The position numbers and the translations under genes were made by a program. A DNA stretch of 64,000 nt from Fabrea salina. Taxonomy: Eukaryota > Ciliophora > Heterotrichea > Heterotrichida > Fabreidae. Below, one piece after another: positions 26,675 to 35,209 of this stretch (positions are counted from its first letter, which is position 1; each line of letters opens with the position of its first letter). The notes beneath the pieces are model-generated. The model had not been told where the DNA came from. It did no database searches and saw only the letters and a program-made list of their open reading frames with translations. Location of the stretch: the NCBI GenBank assembly GCA_022984795.1, contig JALIHJ010000009.1, positions 62,001-126,000 on the forward strand. The letters run 5' to 3'.

Positions 26675-27601
26675 TTAACTAATTGTAATGTTAGCAACTA
26701 CATAAAACTCCTTTTTAGAGAACTTGGAGACTACAGCAGTGAGCGTGTGCTTGTGTGCAGCTTGGAAAAGAACAAATAGGTCTTTAGCACACTCTTTGAT
26801 ACTCTCTTCGGAGTACTTGGAATGGTCGACTAGGTGGCTGGGCCAGGGGTTCTTGGCTTTAGACAGCTTTAAAGAAATATATACAGAAGCAGCAGCTATG
26901 CAACTAGGCTTATGCCTAAGCATGTGGTATTCTACAAGTGCTAGTTCACATAAATACCTCCCTAAGCTAAACCCTCTTTCGTCCAGTTCAGCAAGTCTAG
27001 AAAACCTCTCTAAGAAGCGCCAAGACGAAGGAACTGTCACATTGAAGGCCAAAGCCTTCAAAATATCACTTTCCATCTTGAGGATTTGCTGTTTGGAGTA
27101 AGCTTTGTCTGTTATGTAAATCAAGTCCCTTAGCCGGGGAGGGTAGATTTCCTCGTACTTAGCTGCAACTAACAGTGCGCTCACTCCTACCAACTGGAGA
27201 ACTTTCTTTTCAACAGCTTTCTTTTCCAAGTACCTGTCTATAATATTGACGGTCAGGTACAATGTTTCGGGCATCATGCGAAACTTCAAGTGGACACTTA
27301 TGAGCCAGTCTATAAGTATCGCTCGCATTTTGTAGTTGATTGAAGGCTGGAATGACATGTAGTTAGGTGAAGGAGTGCTTGAGGGCTCTTCTGATAGTAA
27401 GCTGCCAAATATTTCAGTGGCTAAGTAACCAATTCTTTGGGGGTCAGTAGAGTCTTTCTGGTCAATAGAGTCTAGTTGGGGTTTGAGACTTATGGGGGAC
27501 AGGGCTTTCAAAGGCTGTCTAATTCCTAGCCGGGTTACTGAGCGGGCTCTTTTTTCGACTTGGTTGATGCTGTTCTCCTTTTGGAACTGAGCAAAGTTCA
27601 T
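26675..27601 (-). CDS. CCNB: Mitotic (A/B-type) cyclin
   Basis: 308 residues. The cyclin N-box (about 95-195) has the hallmark MRAILIDWLISVHLKF, MPETLYLTVNIIDRYL and LVGVSALLVAAKYEEIYPP. The C-box (about 200-300) includes SWRFLERFSRLAELDE and SCIAAASVYISLKL. Upstream, basic RxxL sequences (SVTRLG, IRQPLKAL at about 22-34) could serve as a destruction box read by the APC/C. The partner should be a Cdk1-type kinase. The stop codon lies one base beyond the stop of the convergent TPR/IQ gene. Confidence 0.93.
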   Translation of the reverse strand: MNFAQFQKENSINQVEKRARSVTRLGIRQPLKALSPISLKPQLDSIDQKDSTDPQRIGYLATEIFGSLLSEEPSSTPSPNYMSFQPSINYKMRAILIDWLISVHLKFRMMPETLYLTVNIIDRYLEKKAVEKKVLQLVGVSALLVAAKYEEIYPPRLRDLIYITDKAYSKQQILKMESDILKALAFNVTVPSSWRFLERFSRLAELDERGFSLGRYLCELALVEYHMLRHKPSCIAAASVYISLKLSKAKNPWPSHLVDHSKYSEESIKECAKDLFVLFQAAHKHTLTAVVSKFSKKEFYVVANITIS

Positions 27602-27712
27602 TTTTATATTTGAAAATATCGTTAGATTAATATGCCTCCATTCTTCATAACCTGTGTAACTGGCCTTTTAACATGGAGTAGTTACTATGGATTCTTAAAT
27701 AATTAAACAGCA
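27602..27712. promoter_or_regulatory. Divergent intergenic region, cyclin / protease
   Basis: 111 bp between the two start codons. It is AT-rich with an ATATAAAAATG context at the cyclin start. No gene or clear factor site is seen. Confidence 0.4.
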
Positions 27713-28375
27713 ATGTTCAGAGTGCTGCTTCCTGCAACCAGGCACGTTTGGTGCCAAGAAGACTGGAAGACTCCCTACACAGAAACGGCGCCAGCAATCT
27801 TTTACTTGAAAAGCAGTCCTCCTTCTGGCGAAGCAAATGTCACTTCTGGGTTCTTCATAAACTCCCAAGGCTACGGCGTAAGCGTGCACCACTTTTTGGA
27901 CTACATCAAACACAACACCAAGCACCTTTACATCCACTACAATGGAAAAGACTACCCGGCACAAGTGGTTTACAAAGACAAAAACTTAGACTTTATTGTA
28001 GTGAAGGCTGACCACTTAAAAGATAACCCTTTTCTGAGGTTTGCTGAAGAACTGCCTAGGTTAGGCGAAGAAGTTGTTCTTTTAGGCATAAACCCTAGTT
28101 TGCATGTGACTTTAGAACCAGGTTACCTTTTAGAAAAAGACTACCCTTACTTAAAGTACGTAAAAGAAGGCTGTTTGCGGAGTTCCTGTAAGGGAGGTCC
28201 TGGGTACTCTGGGGGTGCTGTAGTGAACCGAAAGGGCCAAGTAGTGGGAGTCCACAACTCAATGTCTAACTTGTTCATCGGAGTTTTTGACTCTGTTTCT
28301 GTGCCCTTCTTTAAGATAACTGAGTCTTTATCTAAAAAAGCCCAAAAAACAACTGAAGGCTGGGTATTTAAGTAA
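27713..28375 (+). CDS. Trypsin-like (HtrA/Deg-related) serine protease
   Basis: 220 residues, one S1-type protease domain. The catalytic triad can be placed: His60 in GYGVSVHHFL (HtrA: GYIVTNNHV), Asp93 in DKNLDFIVVKA, and Ser167 in GPGYSGGAV (HtrA: GNSGGPL). The glycine-rich SGFFINSQGYG before the His is also HtrA-like. No PDZ domain follows, so it is a protease-only form. The short N-terminus with Arg3, Arg10 and no acids (MFRVLLPATR) could be a mitochondrial presequence. Protein quality control is the likely role by family; substrate unknown. Confidence 0.8.
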   Translation: MFRVLLPATRHVWCQEDWKTPYTETAPAIFYLKSSPPSGEANVTSGFFINSQGYGVSVHHFLDYIKHNTKHLYIHYNGKDYPAQVVYKDKNLDFIVVKADHLKDNPFLRFAEELPRLGEEVVLLGINPSLHVTLEPGYLLEKDYPYLKYVKEGCLRSSCKGGPGYSGGAVVNRKGQVVGVHNSMSNLFIGVFDSVSVPFFKITESLSKKAQKTTEGWVFK

Positions 28376-28389
28376 TGACCTTAAAATAA

Positions 28390-29265
28390 ATGGAAGGCCC
28401 CAAACCAAACGTTCACTGTTTGTTCCACGAAGGAACTAATACTGCTTGTTACGTTGTTTCTTGTCCCGAAACCAAGAAGTGCGCCGTAATCGACCCCATT
28501 ATGGACTTCGACTCTGTAAACTTAAAGACTTCGGGTGAACATGTGGATAAAGTTTGCGAGTATATAACTTCGAACTCTTTGGACCCTATTTACATTCTAG
28601 AAACCCACGTTCACGCTGACCACCTTACTGGAGCACAGCTTTTGCTCCGGTACTTCCCTAACTGCCTTACTGCTATAGGCTTTAACATCACTCAGGTCCA
28701 AAAGACCTTTGCGAACATTTTCAACTTTAAAGACATGGCCACTGACGGCTCGCAGTTTGGGAAATTAATTCAGGACGGAGAAGAGTTCCAACTTGGAAAC
28801 GTTAAGTGCAAAGCCATGCATACCCCTGGGCACACTCCTGCTTGCATGACCTACATCATGGGCGACGCAGTGTTTTCAGGCGATACTATTTTTATGCCTG
28901 ACTATGGAACCTCAAGGTGCGACTTTCCAGGTGGCTCGGCAGAACAGTTGTACGACTCAATTATGAAGATATACTCCTTGCCTGACGAGTGCAGGTTGTT
29001 CGTAGGCCACGACTACGTAAGCGAGTCCAGAAAAGAAATCCGTTGGGAAACTACTATTGGAGAAGAAAAGGCCTCCAACAAGCAACTGAACGCTTCAACT
29101 CCTAAGCAAGAATTTGTGGACTGGAGAACCAATAGAGACTCAGGACTTAACCTTCCTAGACTCATCACGCAGAGTCTGCAAGTGAACCTGTTCAACGGTA
29201 AGTTGCCTGAACCTGAAGACAACGGGTTTGCTTACCTCAAGATTCCTATTAACGCTCTAAAGTAG
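28390..29265 (+). CDS. Metallo-beta-lactamase-fold persulfide dioxygenase-like / glyoxalase II-like enzyme
   Basis: 291 residues. The metal signature THVHADHLTG (His73, His75, Asp77, His78) plus HTPGHTPACM and FSGDTIFMPDYGTSRCDFP are those of ETHE1/BLH persulfide dioxygenases, which bind a single iron and oxidise glutathione persulfide. The DYGTSRCDFPGG stretch and LFVGHDY close to the C-terminal His ligand separate them from classic glyoxalase II. The C-terminal ~70 residues (KQEFVDWRTNRDSGLNLPRL) match the BLH-type extension. Likely role in sulfide detoxification; no rhodanese domain is fused. Stop is TAG, directly abutting the stop of the convergent uL15m gene. Confidence 0.85.
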   Translation: MEGPKPNVHCLFHEGTNTACYVVSCPETKKCAVIDPIMDFDSVNLKTSGEHVDKVCEYITSNSLDPIYILETHVHADHLTGAQLLLRYFPNCLTAIGFNITQVQKTFANIFNFKDMATDGSQFGKLIQDGEEFQLGNVKCKAMHTPGHTPACMTYIMGDAVFSGDTIFMPDYGTSRCDFPGGSAEQLYDSIMKIYSLPDECRLFVGHDYVSESRKEIRWETTIGEEKASNKQLNASTPKQEFVDWRTNRDSGLNLPRLITQSLQVNLFNGKLPEPEDNGFAYLKIPINALK

Positions 29266-30036
29266 TTATTTAGGAGTAAGTTCAACATAACGGACCAAAG
29301 TGGGTTTGGGTTTTTTCTCGTTTGGAGGAAGAGGAGTGAACTGGGGTTCTTTCCAGGAGTCAAGCCAGTCTGGTTTGATGAACTCGACTTCTGCACCTTT
29401 TTGTTGGAGCTTCTGCATTTTAATAGCTTCGTAGGGCGAAGGCATTGTGGTGCTTTTCATGGGGAGGTCGAACTTGTAGGGCTTGACTGTGTACTCCACT
29501 TGCTTCTTTGTTTTGTAAATACACTTAACAGAGCCTCCTTTGTTTTTAATAACTTGGATAGCACTTTCAGTGGCGTCACTGACTTCTAAGTGCAGGGGTC
29601 TGTCGATCTTTTGAGCACCTCCTGCTAGGAGTTTAACTCCCCACTCAATCTTAGAAAACACCCCAGCTTCAAAGAGTTCTTTCATAGTAATAGGTTTAGA
29701 GGTGTCTATTCTTCCTTTTTCAATATAGTAAAAAAGCTTCCCCACACTTAGCATGTTCAAGGGCTTACTGAAAGGAGCTTGGTTGAACCCCCACTTAGGA
29801 ATCCTTTTGGTAAGGGGAGTTTGGCCTCCTTCAAAGTTAGGCCGCGTGCCTCCTCCTGACCTGGCGTTTTGCCCATTCATTCCTCTGCCGCAAGTTTTCC
29901 CAAGACCTGAGCCTGGGCCTCTGCCTACGCGCTTCCTAGCTTTGCGTGCTCCAGGGTTGTCAGACATAGTGTTGGGTGTAAAGGCTGGAACTTCCGCTAC
30001 ACAAGCAATTCCTCTTGAAAAAACTCTTGATAGCAT
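29266..30036 (-). CDS. MRPL15: Mitochondrial ribosomal protein uL15m
   Basis: 256 residues. A mitochondrial-looking N-terminus ([16 protein letters not shown]) precedes the uL15 core: [55 protein letters not shown]. These glycine/arginine-rich motifs are the conserved rRNA-binding part of L15. The length and C-terminal extension ([22 protein letters not shown]) suit a mitoribosomal rather than a cytosolic protein. Start context AAATATAAATG. Confidence 0.92.
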   Translation of the reverse strand: MLSRVFSRGIACVAEVPAFTPNTMSDNPGARKARKRVGRGPGSGLGKTCGRGMNGQNARSGGGTRPNFEGGQTPLTKRIPKWGFNQAPFSKPLNMLSVGKLFYYIEKGRIDTSKPITMKELFEAGVFSKIEWGVKLLAGGAQKIDRPLHLEVSDATESAIQVIKNKGGSVKCIYKTKKQVEYTVKPYKFDLPMKSTTMPSPYEAIKMQKLQQKGAEVEFIKPDWLDSWKEPQFTPLPPNEKKPKPTLVRYVELTPK

Positions 30037-30086
30037 TTATATTTGTTTATAGAGGTGTAGTTTCCAGAAAATTAGTTAACCTATAA

Positions 30087-30962
30087 ATGCTTTTTAAGTG
30101 CATTTACAATTTCTGTTGTGAACAAAGAGTCCCTTCAGAAGAGGCTCCTTCTCAAAGGCATTTCAAGTCACCTAGTAACTTGTTGGGAGCAGGACTAGAG
30201 TCTCCTCATGCTTCAGCATCGTTTGAACTACACTACAGTTCACAACCTAATCCAACTGAAAACGACATGCAGAATGTTCCAGTGCTCCAACTCTTACTAA
30301 AGGATTCGCCTATTTCTTCCCAAGAGTCAGAAATCAAAATAACTCCTAGAGGACTGCAAGGTTCCCTCAGGCAAAGGAATGACCACTGCACCTACTTTGG
30401 CTCTGTTTCTAGAGAAGACGACCAAGTAGTTAACGACTATGTTGTACAAGAAGACGAAACTATGGGCAGAAAGCACTTTGTAGTTATTTTCAAGCCAGAA
30501 ACCAACAGATACTACGTTAAAGACTTAGGAGAAGGCTCTGGCACATTTTTGAGCATTGAAAAATGTGTGGTTTTAAAGGACTCTTATTTGATATCCTTCA
30601 GTAACACTCATATGGGAGTCCACTTAATCGAGGAAAACGGGATTGCTCTTAAATTCTTAGAAGGTCCCAAAAAGGGGCAAGTCTTTAGGTTTACTAAAGA
30701 ATCCAAGTCCATACAAATTGGACGAGTGAGTGACTGCAGCATAGTTTTTGAAGGAGACAACGTTTCGCGGTACCAGTGCAGAGTAACTTTTGAAGGCAAC
30801 AACTGGGTGCTTTATGACGGAAACAAGGAGAAAAGAAGCACTAACGGAACTTGGATCTTTGCTTCAGAAGAAATGGAAATAGTGGAGTCTATGCTCATTA
30901 AAGCAGGTAAAAGTATCTTTGAAGCTAAGTTTGCTGAAGGTTCTAAAGTATGTAATGATTAA
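30087..30962 (+). CDS. Protein with two FHA-type domains
   Basis: 291 residues. After a ~90-residue unstructured N-terminus there are two FHA-like beta sandwiches. The first (about 105-185: DETMGRKHFVVIFK, YYVKDLGEGSGTFLSI) lacks some phosphate-binding residues. The second (about 200-285) is better: IQIGRVSDCSIVFEGDNVSRYQCRV contains the GR and S-R/Q pairs, and NKEKRSTNGTWIF the N-G-T. FHA domains bind phosphothreonine. Cysteines near the N-terminus (CIYNFCC) could be acylated. Its TAA overlaps that of convergent FAM50 in a shared TTAA (30959-30962). Confidence 0.8.
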   Translation: MLFKCIYNFCCEQRVPSEEAPSQRHFKSPSNLLGAGLESPHASASFELHYSSQPNPTENDMQNVPVLQLLLKDSPISSQESEIKITPRGLQGSLRQRNDHCTYFGSVSREDDQVVNDYVVQEDETMGRKHFVVIFKPETNRYYVKDLGEGSGTFLSIEKCVVLKDSYLISFSNTHMGVHLIEENGIALKFLEGPKKGQVFRFTKESKSIQIGRVSDCSIVFEGDNVSRYQCRVTFEGNNWVLYDGNKEKRSTNGTWIFASEEMEIVESMLIKAGKSIFEAKFAEGSKVCND

Positions 30963-31489
30963 GCTTTTTCGTAGATCTCCCAGCAACTTGCCGGAAAGAT
31001 GTGCTTGTTTTTTTCGTACCACTTCCTTTCTAGTATCTTCCCCGGGCATCCGTTATCTACTTCTTTGTCTTGTTCAAACTTCATTTCGAACAAACTCATA
31101 ACTTCGTAAAACTTGTAGTCGTGAGGAACTATTTTCTTTTCTTTGACGTAAATTAAACCAGCTGAGTGGACTTTTCTGAGCTGCGGAAAGTCTTTTTGAA
31201 GAACTTCTTTGGCTTTAACTAAAAAGTCCCCTATTTTAGTGCCTTTCGTAACTTGCATTGTGTAGTTGTTGTTGGTTCCGTCCCAAAAGCGGAAGTTAAC
31301 TGTGATTTTTTGAGACTTTAGTTCTGGTAAGTTTTCGGACTCCATCCTTTGCGAAGACTTCATTGCTGTAAGTGAGTCAGCTACAGGGTCTCTACCAAAT
31401 TGCTTTTTGGCGGGGAAACTTTCTTCTTCTTCGTCAGAAAAAGACAGCAGTGGTCTTTTGGCAGGAAGTTGGTTCTTTATTTTGGACAT
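30959..31489 (-). CDS. FAM50: FAM50/XAP5 family protein, short
   Basis: 176 residues from the ATG at 31489. The C-terminal half matches the XAP5 domain: FRFWDGTNNNYTMQV, KGTKIGDFLVKAKEVLQKDF, LIYVKEKKIVPHDYKFYE, and the near-invariant end WYEKNKHIFPASCWEIYEKA. In animals and plants the family works in splicing and transcription in the nucleus. The N-terminal part has acidic/basic stretches but is shorter than animal FAM50 (~340 residues). Its start codon is 6 bp from that of the divergent Erv-like gene. Confidence 0.9.
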   Translation of the reverse strand: MSKIKNQLPAKRPLLSFSDEEEESFPAKKQFGRDPVADSLTAMKSSQRMESENLPELKSQKITVNFRFWDGTNNNYTMQVTKGTKIGDFLVKAKEVLQKDFPQLRKVHSAGLIYVKEKKIVPHDYKFYEVMSLFEMKFEQDKEVDNGCPGKILERKWYEKNKHIFPASCWEIYEKA

Positions 31490-31495
31490 ATTAAT

Positions 31496-31879
31496 ATGAC
31501 AGACAGACCCCTTAGTTCCCAAGAACTCTTCCACTCTACTTGGAGTCTCCTACACAGCGTAGCTGCGCACTTCCCCAAGAACCCCACAGAGAAGTACCAA
31601 AAAGGCTACTTGGACTTTTTCGAAACCTTTGGAAAGATTTATCCAGATCGCCAAAAAGCTTTGAAGTTCCAAGAACTCGTTAAACAGTACCCTCCTCAAC
31701 TGCACTCTAGAGAAGCTTTATGCATTTGGCTGTGCAAGGTCCACAATGTGTTTAACCAAGACTCAGGAAAGCAAGAGTTCCCCTGCAGAATTAAAGACCT
31801 AGACCGCAGGTGGAAAAAAGGACCCCCTGAGTGCTACGGAGAAGAGTCTTCTTACCACGAAGAAGAAATTGTGTTTTAA
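31496..31879 (+). CDS. Erv1/ALR-like protein lacking the catalytic CxxC
   Basis: 127 residues from the ATG at 31496. The four-helix Erv/ALR fold is recognisable: STWSLLHSVAAHFP (Trp and His that line FAD), DFFETFGKIYP, SREALCIWLCKVHNVFN (FAD-contacting HN), and the structural CX16C pair Cys80-Cys97. In Erv1/ALR the redox centre is YPCxxC; here the same position reads YPDRQKA (49-55), so both catalytic cysteines are absent. FAD binding may persist, but sulfhydryl oxidation by the usual route should not. Either a pseudo-oxidase or a diverged member with another role. Start lies 6 bp from FAM50. Confidence 0.8.
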   Translation: MTDRPLSSQELFHSTWSLLHSVAAHFPKNPTEKYQKGYLDFFETFGKIYPDRQKALKFQELVKQYPPQLHSREALCIWLCKVHNVFNQDSGKQEFPCRIKDLDRRWKKGPPECYGEESSYHEEEIVF

Positions 31880-31918
31880 CTTAAATGTTATCTGTGTGAC
31901 TCTGGTTTGATTATATAA

Positions 31919-32560
31919 ATGGGCAAAACTTCAAAGAGGAACAAGTTAGTTTCCCTCACCAAAGTCAAACCTAAAGGCAAAGAACACAAACAAAAACTCG
32001 TCGACAAAACCCACGAACTTTTAGAGTCTTTCCCCAACGTTCTAGTGTTCCAGTTCCAAAACTTCAAGACCCAGCCTTTCCAGCAAGTCCGCGAACACTT
32101 CACTGACTCTAAGTTTTTGCTTGGAAAGGCTTCAGTCCTCAAAAAGGCACTTGAAGAAACCCCGCACAGCAAACTGTCTGACCACCTTGCAGGCAACTGT
32201 GGCCTCATCTTCACAAAAGGAGACCCTCAGGAACTAGTTAACTTCTTTAAGGACTGGAAAGTAGAAACTAAGCTCAATCCTGGCCAAGAAGCCTCTGAAA
32301 CAGTGCTAGTTCCTCAAGGAAAAGGCAGCTTTAAAAAGCACTCTCACACAATAGAACCTTACTTGAGGAAGCTCGGACTACCAACTAGACTGGACTCTGG
32401 AGAAGTAGAAATCCTTGAAGACTTTGTAGTTTGTAAAGCTGGCCAACAGTTAACTCCTGCACAGTGCCGCATACTCAAGTTACTTGGTATGCAGTATGGA
32501 GAAATGAAGGTGTTCGTCAAAGCTGTTTCTAGTTCTGGAAATTACTACCCAATTAATTAA
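31919..32560 (+). CDS. MRTO4: Ribosome assembly factor MRT4 (uL10-like)
   Basis: 213 residues. Matches MRTO4/Mrt4: a basic start MGKTSKRNKLVSLTKVKPKG, then VLVFQFQNFKTQPFQQVREHF, FLLGKASVLKKALEETP, LAGNCGLIFT, and the Mrt4 C-terminal domain (KLGLPTRLDSGEVEILEDF, LTPAQCRILKLLGMQ). It occupies the P-stalk site on nuclear pre-60S particles and is replaced by uL10. It lacks the acidic P0 C-terminal tail, which separates it from uL10 itself. Start context TATATAAATG. Confidence 0.93.
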   Translation: MGKTSKRNKLVSLTKVKPKGKEHKQKLVDKTHELLESFPNVLVFQFQNFKTQPFQQVREHFTDSKFLLGKASVLKKALEETPHSKLSDHLAGNCGLIFTKGDPQELVNFFKDWKVETKLNPGQEASETVLVPQGKGSFKKHSHTIEPYLRKLGLPTRLDSGEVEILEDFVVCKAGQQLTPAQCRILKLLGMQYGEMKVFVKAVSSSGNYYPIN

Positions 32561-32570
32561 TAAGAGTTAG

Positions 32571-35039
32571 TTAGAAGTCCTGCTCTTTAGAATAGAGTGT
32601 TTCTGACTCAGTGATTGAGTATTGTTCTTGGTTGTCCATTTGGGTTTTGTAGCCCTCTGGTTTTCTAACTTTTTGGTACCAGCATACCTTGCTTTTTCCT
32701 GATCCTTTGCACTTCTTTTCGTACTCAATTACGTACTTGTTAGTTTTTATGAGTTCGTTCTTAGAGCAGTGCTTTTCTTCAAGCTTAACAGACAAAGGAA
32801 GTTTCTTCAACGAAAAGTTCAAGGAAAGCACTATTGGAGTAATCATAGTCACAAGGATCCCTGCTGCAAACGTTATTTCGCCTCTATACAGACTAACTGT
32901 ATCTCCTACACTGCCTTCTAGGGTGTAAGTTTGGTATCTATTCAGTTCAAAACTCTCTTGGCTGGGAGTGTAATACTCGTTAGGAGTTACAGTGTTTAGG
33001 AACTCTACATATCGGTAAATAGCACCAATTGGAGTGCAAATCCTCATAAAGAAGTAAACGGTTTTTTCTTCTGGTTCGATGTCTGAGTTGTCTAGTAAAT
33101 CACCAAACCCACTTTGGATGTTAGCTTCAATAATTGGTCGAGCATCATTTAAATAACTCATGTCAAAGACTTCTTCATTCACTCCGCATGCTGAGGTTTG
33201 CAATTTCTTGACGCACTCATCGTGAGTTTCAGAAATAGTTTGTTTATCCAAACAAACTGGTAGAGTCTGAGACCCTATACTTTGCTGGTTTTCTGTAATA
33301 GTTTCGCAGGCAGCATCAAATGACTGGTCCCAGTTAGACAGCTCGAAGAAAGAACGCACTTGGTCAATCTCTTGTTGACTTAAAGAACCCTGACAGACTT
33401 GCGTATAGCTAGTGCTAGAAATAGAGCTGATCTCTAGAATTACTGACTCTAGTTCAGAAAAGTCGTTTACAGCAGTTTCTAGTTCATCTGAAGGCTCTAG
33501 AGTGTCTATGTCGAATCCTGGCGAAGCAATCTCTGAACTTCTTTGCTTGAAATCAGTCAGGCTTTGCTCTAGTTCGGAGTACTGCGAATTAGATCCACCT
33601 AGAGTTTTTACATAGTCATTGAACATGTCTGAAGCTTCTTTAAGAACACTAGTTAAGATCTCTGGGTCGTCTAACTCAGTGTTTCTGTATTGCTCAATAA
33701 CCTCTTGGAGTCTCCTGTTTAAATGCCCAGTTACTTCATTGATTTTTGCAGATACGAGTTGGATGCTCACAACTCCTCCACTGGACTCTAAGTTCTGAGT
33801 AAACTGCTCTACAATTGAATTAAGTTCTGACTTAGCTTCTCTGAACTTTTGGTTCATTAACTCTTTGTAAGCTTGAGCCCTTCTTGCTTTCAGAATAAGT
33901 TCCTTTGAAAAGTGCTGGTTTGAGATCAGTCTGCTCCCTATATACTTTCCTTCAAGCCATGTCTTCAAGTTGAGTTGACCGTCTAACTTGTACAGCTCGT
34001 ATTTGACAGTAAACTCGTTGTTTAGTAAGGAGTCTTTATGAAGAACCATTTCCCATATTTTTTCGCCTCCGTGTGCATAAAGGCGCCTTTCACCTTCAGT
34101 TTCTTCGTCAGCTTTAAGTTTGTCCTCCAAATCTAGTTGGCTTTCGAACTCTCTTGAAAACTCATCAAGTTCCTTTTTTGAGTAACTAAGTTTTTGAACT
34201 TGAAAGTTAGTTTCTTTTTCAACCTTCACAGTTGAGTTCTGGTTGCGGTCTAGTTCGTAGAAGAACTCAGCAGAGTCAAAGTTCTTAGCAGGCTTCTTAG
34301 TAGTTTTGTTCACGTAAGTTTCTCTGTTGAAGTCCATGTTGATTTCGTTGTTATCTTCGTAGGTCCCTTTCTCCTCAGACTTTTTGCTGAACTTAAACAC
34401 GTCAGAAGTAGTAATGTGTTTACGGTAAACCTTAAATTCAGGGGTTTCTTCTTTTTGGTACTCAGGACAAACTGTGTTTGACCCTACTTTTTCGCTGTAC
34501 CTACAAGGTCCAGAGCTACTTACTGATCTGGAGTTTTTGTTTGCATAGCGGTTTTCTTCAATAGTAGTAACTTGCGTAGAAGCAGTGTACTCAACAGCGT
34601 CTTTGGCTTTTTTGTCTATGTTCTTAGGGCACTTAAGTTCTAAGATGCTACCATCTTTTGGGTTAGCTTTGACTTTGCAAGCTGGAACTTCGTCTATTTT
34701 TTCTCCAGTTGAGTCCCTAAGCATCCTTCGACCCTGCTCTCCAATAGTAACGTTTCCGTAAGTCACTATGAACTCGATCTTCTCTGGAGAAGAATCGACC
34801 ACGTAAGAAGAAGTGAATTCTTCGTCGGTGGTTTCTTCTTGGGAGAGTCTGCGGCCTTGCTCGTCAGTTTTGATGACTCTTGTTGAAGTTTTAGTAGTGA
34901 AGCTAATTTGGTCTCCAGCTTCCCACACCACTTCTTCTCCTTCACTGGACCAAGGGTTAAATACTACTAGTAGGGTTCCTGTTATTGCTAGAACTCCAAG
35001 AGTTATAAGCAGTATTTTGGGGAATAAGCTTTTTTTCAT
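32571..35039 (-). CDS. Large membrane/secretory protein, unknown family
   Basis: 822 residues. An N-terminal signal anchor (about residues 8-28, PKILLITLGVLAITGTLLVV) is followed by a ~690-residue lumenal/extracellular part rich in Glu, Ser and Thr with scattered Cys. A second hydrophobic segment (about 717-738, GEITFAAGILVTMITPIVLS) precedes an ~83-residue tail with basic Cys-containing KKCKGSGKSKVCWYQK. Three Arg-Arg-hydrophobic sites (GRRLSQ, GRRMLR, ERRLYA) recur. The central part (380-520) is helical, possibly coiled coil. No named domain is recognised. The ends of the protein converge on MRT4 with a 10-bp gap. Confidence 0.75.
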   Translation of the reverse strand: MKKSLFPKILLITLGVLAITGTLLVVFNPWSSEGEEVVWEAGDQISFTTKTSTRVIKTDEQGRRLSQEETTDEEFTSSYVVDSSPEKIEFIVTYGNVTIGEQGRRMLRDSTGEKIDEVPACKVKANPKDGSILELKCPKNIDKKAKDAVEYTASTQVTTIEENRYANKNSRSVSSSGPCRYSEKVGSNTVCPEYQKEETPEFKVYRKHITTSDVFKFSKKSEEKGTYEDNNEINMDFNRETYVNKTTKKPAKNFDSAEFFYELDRNQNSTVKVEKETNFQVQKLSYSKKELDEFSREFESQLDLEDKLKADEETEGERRLYAHGGEKIWEMVLHKDSLLNNEFTVKYELYKLDGQLNLKTWLEGKYIGSRLISNQHFSKELILKARRAQAYKELMNQKFREAKSELNSIVEQFTQNLESSGGVVSIQLVSAKINEVTGHLNRRLQEVIEQYRNTELDDPEILTSVLKEASDMFNDYVKTLGGSNSQYSELEQSLTDFKQRSSEIASPGFDIDTLEPSDELETAVNDFSELESVILEISSISSTSYTQVCQGSLSQQEIDQVRSFFELSNWDQSFDAACETITENQQSIGSQTLPVCLDKQTISETHDECVKKLQTSACGVNEEVFDMSYLNDARPIIEANIQSGFGDLLDNSDIEPEEKTVYFFMRICTPIGAIYRYVEFLNTVTPNEYYTPSQESFELNRYQTYTLEGSVGDTVSLYRGEITFAAGILVTMITPIVLSLNFSLKKLPLSVKLEEKHCSKNELIKTNKYVIEYEKKCKGSGKSKVCWYQKVRKPEGYKTQMDNQEQYSITESETLYSKEQDF

Positions 35040-35209
35040 ATTTAGTCTGTTCTAGGGCTGGAATTTAAGTTCAGTTAGTTTAGATTTAATGGAAATTGGT
35101 GGGATATGCCTTCTAGCTCTCCAAAAACTAATTTAGAATGCTAGGTGTTCTGGCCAGAATCCACCATTTATAAAGTTATTCACAAGATTACAAATAAGTA
35201 ATAACTAAG
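35040..35209. promoter_or_regulatory. Divergent intergenic region
   Basis: 170 bp between the starts of the unknown 822-residue protein (minus) and the DHHC gene (plus). No gene seen. It contains CCAGAATCCACCAT (35154-35167), which matches a site in the INTS7 upstream region (4141-4154) with one difference. Confidence 0.4.
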
